Source: Apteryx mantelli (Eukaryota; Chordata; Aves; Apterygiformes; Apterygidae). Taken from it: a stretch of 64,000 nucleotides of DNA. A program made the position numbers and the translations under genes. The notes beneath the pieces were generated by a model. That model was not told the DNA's origin. It saw nothing but the letters and a program-made list of their open reading frames with translations, and made no database searches. Positions 61,410-64,000 of this stretch are shown piece by piece. The stretch's first letter is position 1. The number at the start of each line of letters is the position of its first letter. Location of the stretch: contig NC_089980.1 of assembly GCF_036417845.1 (NCBI RefSeq), forward strand, positions 40,422,501 to 40,486,500. The letters run 5' to 3'.

Positions 61410-61619
61410 TTAAGATTTATGATTGCTTGCAAAAATTGAACTTGAGCCATGACTTTTAGCTGGTTCTTTTGTGTTATCTTTTATAGCAATTCCAATACCA
61501 CATTCATTTGAATTTTTTTTAAAAGCAATTTGGTTTGCTTTCATTTGTTCTTCATTTCTTTCAGCTATCCCAGCTTGATTATCTGTGACTGTACCAGGAG
61601 CAATTTTAACTTGAGCCAT
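61410..61619 (-). other. Small open frame of unknown identity
   Basis: 69 codons with start context AAAATGG. It begins MAQVKIAPGTVTDNQ and is rich in polar residues with few stops-prone codons. No known match, no splice partner found. Possibly a first exon, a remnant, or chance. Confidence 0.18.
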
Positions 61620-64000
61620 TTTTGAGTAAATGAGAAGTCAATACATGTGTTTGCAAAGCAGGTTTAACATGTGTCTTTCATCTGTGATTAATATGAAATC
61701 TATTGAGCTACATAAATAAGTAATTCACTTACAAACTGTCAAACCAGTAGTAATTTCTTCCCCTCAGAATTTAGAGCACTGAGGTATCCATTTTTATTGT
61801 TTTATTTCCTTTTGTTTACTTGGAGATAAAAACAGACTGCTAAACAACTTTCTCTCATAGACAAGGAAGGGCTGCTTGGTTACTGTTCTCCTTTGTCCAT
61901 AGGCCACTACGTACAATGTACATCTGCGCTGGATCTGCATAAAAATGTAGAGTGGGAATAAAAGAACCACTTTGCCTGTTACTTCTGTTGTGGTGGTTTA
62001 TGCATGTGAAGTAGACTCCTGCTCGGCCTTCTGGTTTGGATCAGAGCCCTGTGAAATGTGCATCATTTCTACCGAGAGACTATGAATCTGTTTCTGCTCT
62101 CATGCAAATGAAATTAGCAGAGTTATATGAGCATAAAATCAGGGGCAAATGAGAGGAAACTTGTTCACTCTTTTGTGCTTTTATGGAGTTGTGCTCCTTA
62201 AATACTAACAAGGCAACGCTCTCATAAGAGATTGAAAGCATGTCATCAGGCACCTGGCCTTGAGAGAACTATCCACAGCACTTAAGACTTGTAAGCTTTC
62301 TGTGCAATGCACATGGATTGCTAGGTCTCAAAAGGATGGTTTAGAAGAAAATAAACTCCCCAAATTGGAAAGCCCCTTAGAGCTAAGAAAAAGCAAGCAT
62401 TAAGCACAGGGGGTCTAGATGAAATCCCATCCCCTCTTCAGCTCACCCCAGGGGCCTAGATCAGTGCTGTAGGAAAGAGTCTCCTTATGACCAGGGATCC
62501 TTCCCTAAAAGTAATTACTCAGGACTTCTCTTTGGAAGAAATGATCAGAGTGCTTTTCCTCACAACCCACCCAGGCATCATTTTCAGGCTGTGTGCTATA
62601 GGTGGAGATGCTGGTACTGGGCTAAAGCTCTTTACCTGTGGGAATTTGCCTCCCTCCACCGTATGTAAAGCCCTGCAGAAGCCATTGTAGTCTCTGGGAA
62701 CTGGGGGTGGAGAGAGAAATGGAAAAAATCTTGTAGCAGAATATATTTAGCTTCCATCTCTTCCAGAATGATCCTTCACACCTCTCAGTTAAGCTTATCC
62801 AGCCCTGTTTTGAGCAGTGGAAGTGTAGAAAGCTCTGCCGGGTTTGGTGCATTGGTGAAGGGGCCTGGATTTATATTTCAATAAAGCAGCCTCAATACTG
62901 AAAACATAAAAGGGACTCCCCAGTTATTTGATAAAAGACATTGTAAAAACAATCCATGTGAGAGAGGCTAAGTTAATTCCTAATATTATTTAGCTATACT
63001 GAAAGGAGAGTAAAATTTTATGGCTGTGCAGAAATCAAAAATGGGATCAAGATCACTGGCTAAAAGGGCAGAAATCACATTCACTAAGTGGCCTTTTGCC
63101 TGTGATGTTTGTTCTTTACTGTTTTTCACTTAACAAGACTGCAAAACACATTACTTAAAGAGTGCTGTTGTATGCAGAGAGTAACCAGATCGTGGTTATC
63201 TGCTGTAACCAAAATGCTGACATTTCTAAATGGACATTATTTATTTCAGCTACTTTGACTAAGGCCATTTCATATGGAAATAATTAAGAGGCAGAATGTA
63301 TATCATAACAAAGGAATGAGAAGAAAGATCAGGAAATACAAGCAGATTCAATAATTCTCTAAAAGTGGGTACAGTATTTACTGTTAGTGATTTTAACAAA
63401 TCTAAGACCTAAATTACCACAGGAAAGCAGACATGACTCTGAATAGCAAATAATCTTATGCAATCTAAGAGGAAACAGTTTACATTAATGTTTAATTTAA
63501 AATTTAGGTCCAGGATGAAAAAAAGATGCATCTTATTTCATATGCATACAAAATGGTAGGAATCTGAAAACAAAGAGTTTAAAAAGTGGCCAAAACTGAA
63601 AATTACAGAGAAATAAAACGCCAATAGGAAATCAAAACCATGTAGTCTGTATGGATTCCCTTAAAAGCAAGGGGAAAATATAAATGTGCATAGGAGAACT
63701 TTCACAGAGATTTTCACATTCTTCTTGAGATCAATTTAAATGCAATTGGAATATAAAAAAAGGGTAATGAACAAAATCTATTTCTAAAGCAGTCTTGCGT
63801 ACAAGAAATATCGGAGTGGGGGAGGAAATTTTTGTCACTACTACCAGAGAATGAGTAAGGTAATTATCAGAATGCATATATTGTAATAAAGAATTCTGAA
63901 ACACCATTTAATACTTTTTTCTGGTGAAGTAATTAAATGAATAGAATATCAGCACTAAACTATATGAGATAGACAAGACACTGCATCCATCATTACAGCT
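61620..64000. other. Intergenic, nothing recognised
   Basis: AT-rich; no exon, RNA gene or repeat that I can name up to the end of the window. Confidence 0.5.

Overview
The window is vertebrate nuclear DNA, most likely from a sauropsid (bird, crocodilian or turtle). The reasons are: a CR1 LINE 3' end of avian/reptilian type near 1.3-1.5 kb; remnants resembling repeats common in turtles, crocodilians and birds; only faint MIR-like fragments; and no mammalian L1 or Alu-type repeats that I could see. Gene density is low, the sequence is AT-rich, and there is one CpG island (about 50.94-52.70 kb). No CRISPR array, bacterial operon or tRNA gene was seen.

Two genes are supported, both on the minus strand and in the same order as human CALM2-STPG4. 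(1) CALM2 (calmodulin) runs from its start codon at 51534 to its stop at 38397. All six coding exons (3, 31, 144, 107, 136 and 29 nt) have GT-AG junctions and add to 450 nt, which is 149 codons plus stop with the standard vertebrate calmodulin sequence. A long 3' UTR with recognisable CALM2 blocks ends at a poly(A) signal at 37548-37543. The promoter lies in the CpG island. (2) Downstream lies an STPG4-like gene (sperm-tail PG-rich repeat). Four exons were found by translation: 27910-27650, 26895-26831, 12455-12351 and 10789-10676. One small internal exon and the 5' exon(s) were not located. The 261-nt exon has an in-frame TGA at 27808-27806, so this copy may be a nonsense allele or a decaying gene.

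Between the two genes (33243-35607) sits a nearly full-length Tigger-type DNA transposon with terminal inverted repeats and TA target duplications. It closely resembles the mammalian Tigger1 family, and its transposase frame is broken by frameshifts and stops. A mammalian-type Tigger in an apparently sauropsid locus is the most notable mobile-element observation.

Other regions: 1-10.6 kb is mostly featureless apart from the CR1 and a small CpG-rich block near 7.9 kb. The flank 52.7-64 kb has no recognised gene; two open stretches on the minus strand (60.4-60.9 kb and 61.4-61.6 kb) are listed as weak candidates. The CpG island also holds two short perfect inverted repeats, one flanking a TATAAA, and a 17-base C run, about 0.5-0.9 kb upstream of the likely CALM2 start site. 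I did not find a clearly new biological system. The best leads are the STPG4 stop codon, the Tigger element and the palindromic structures.
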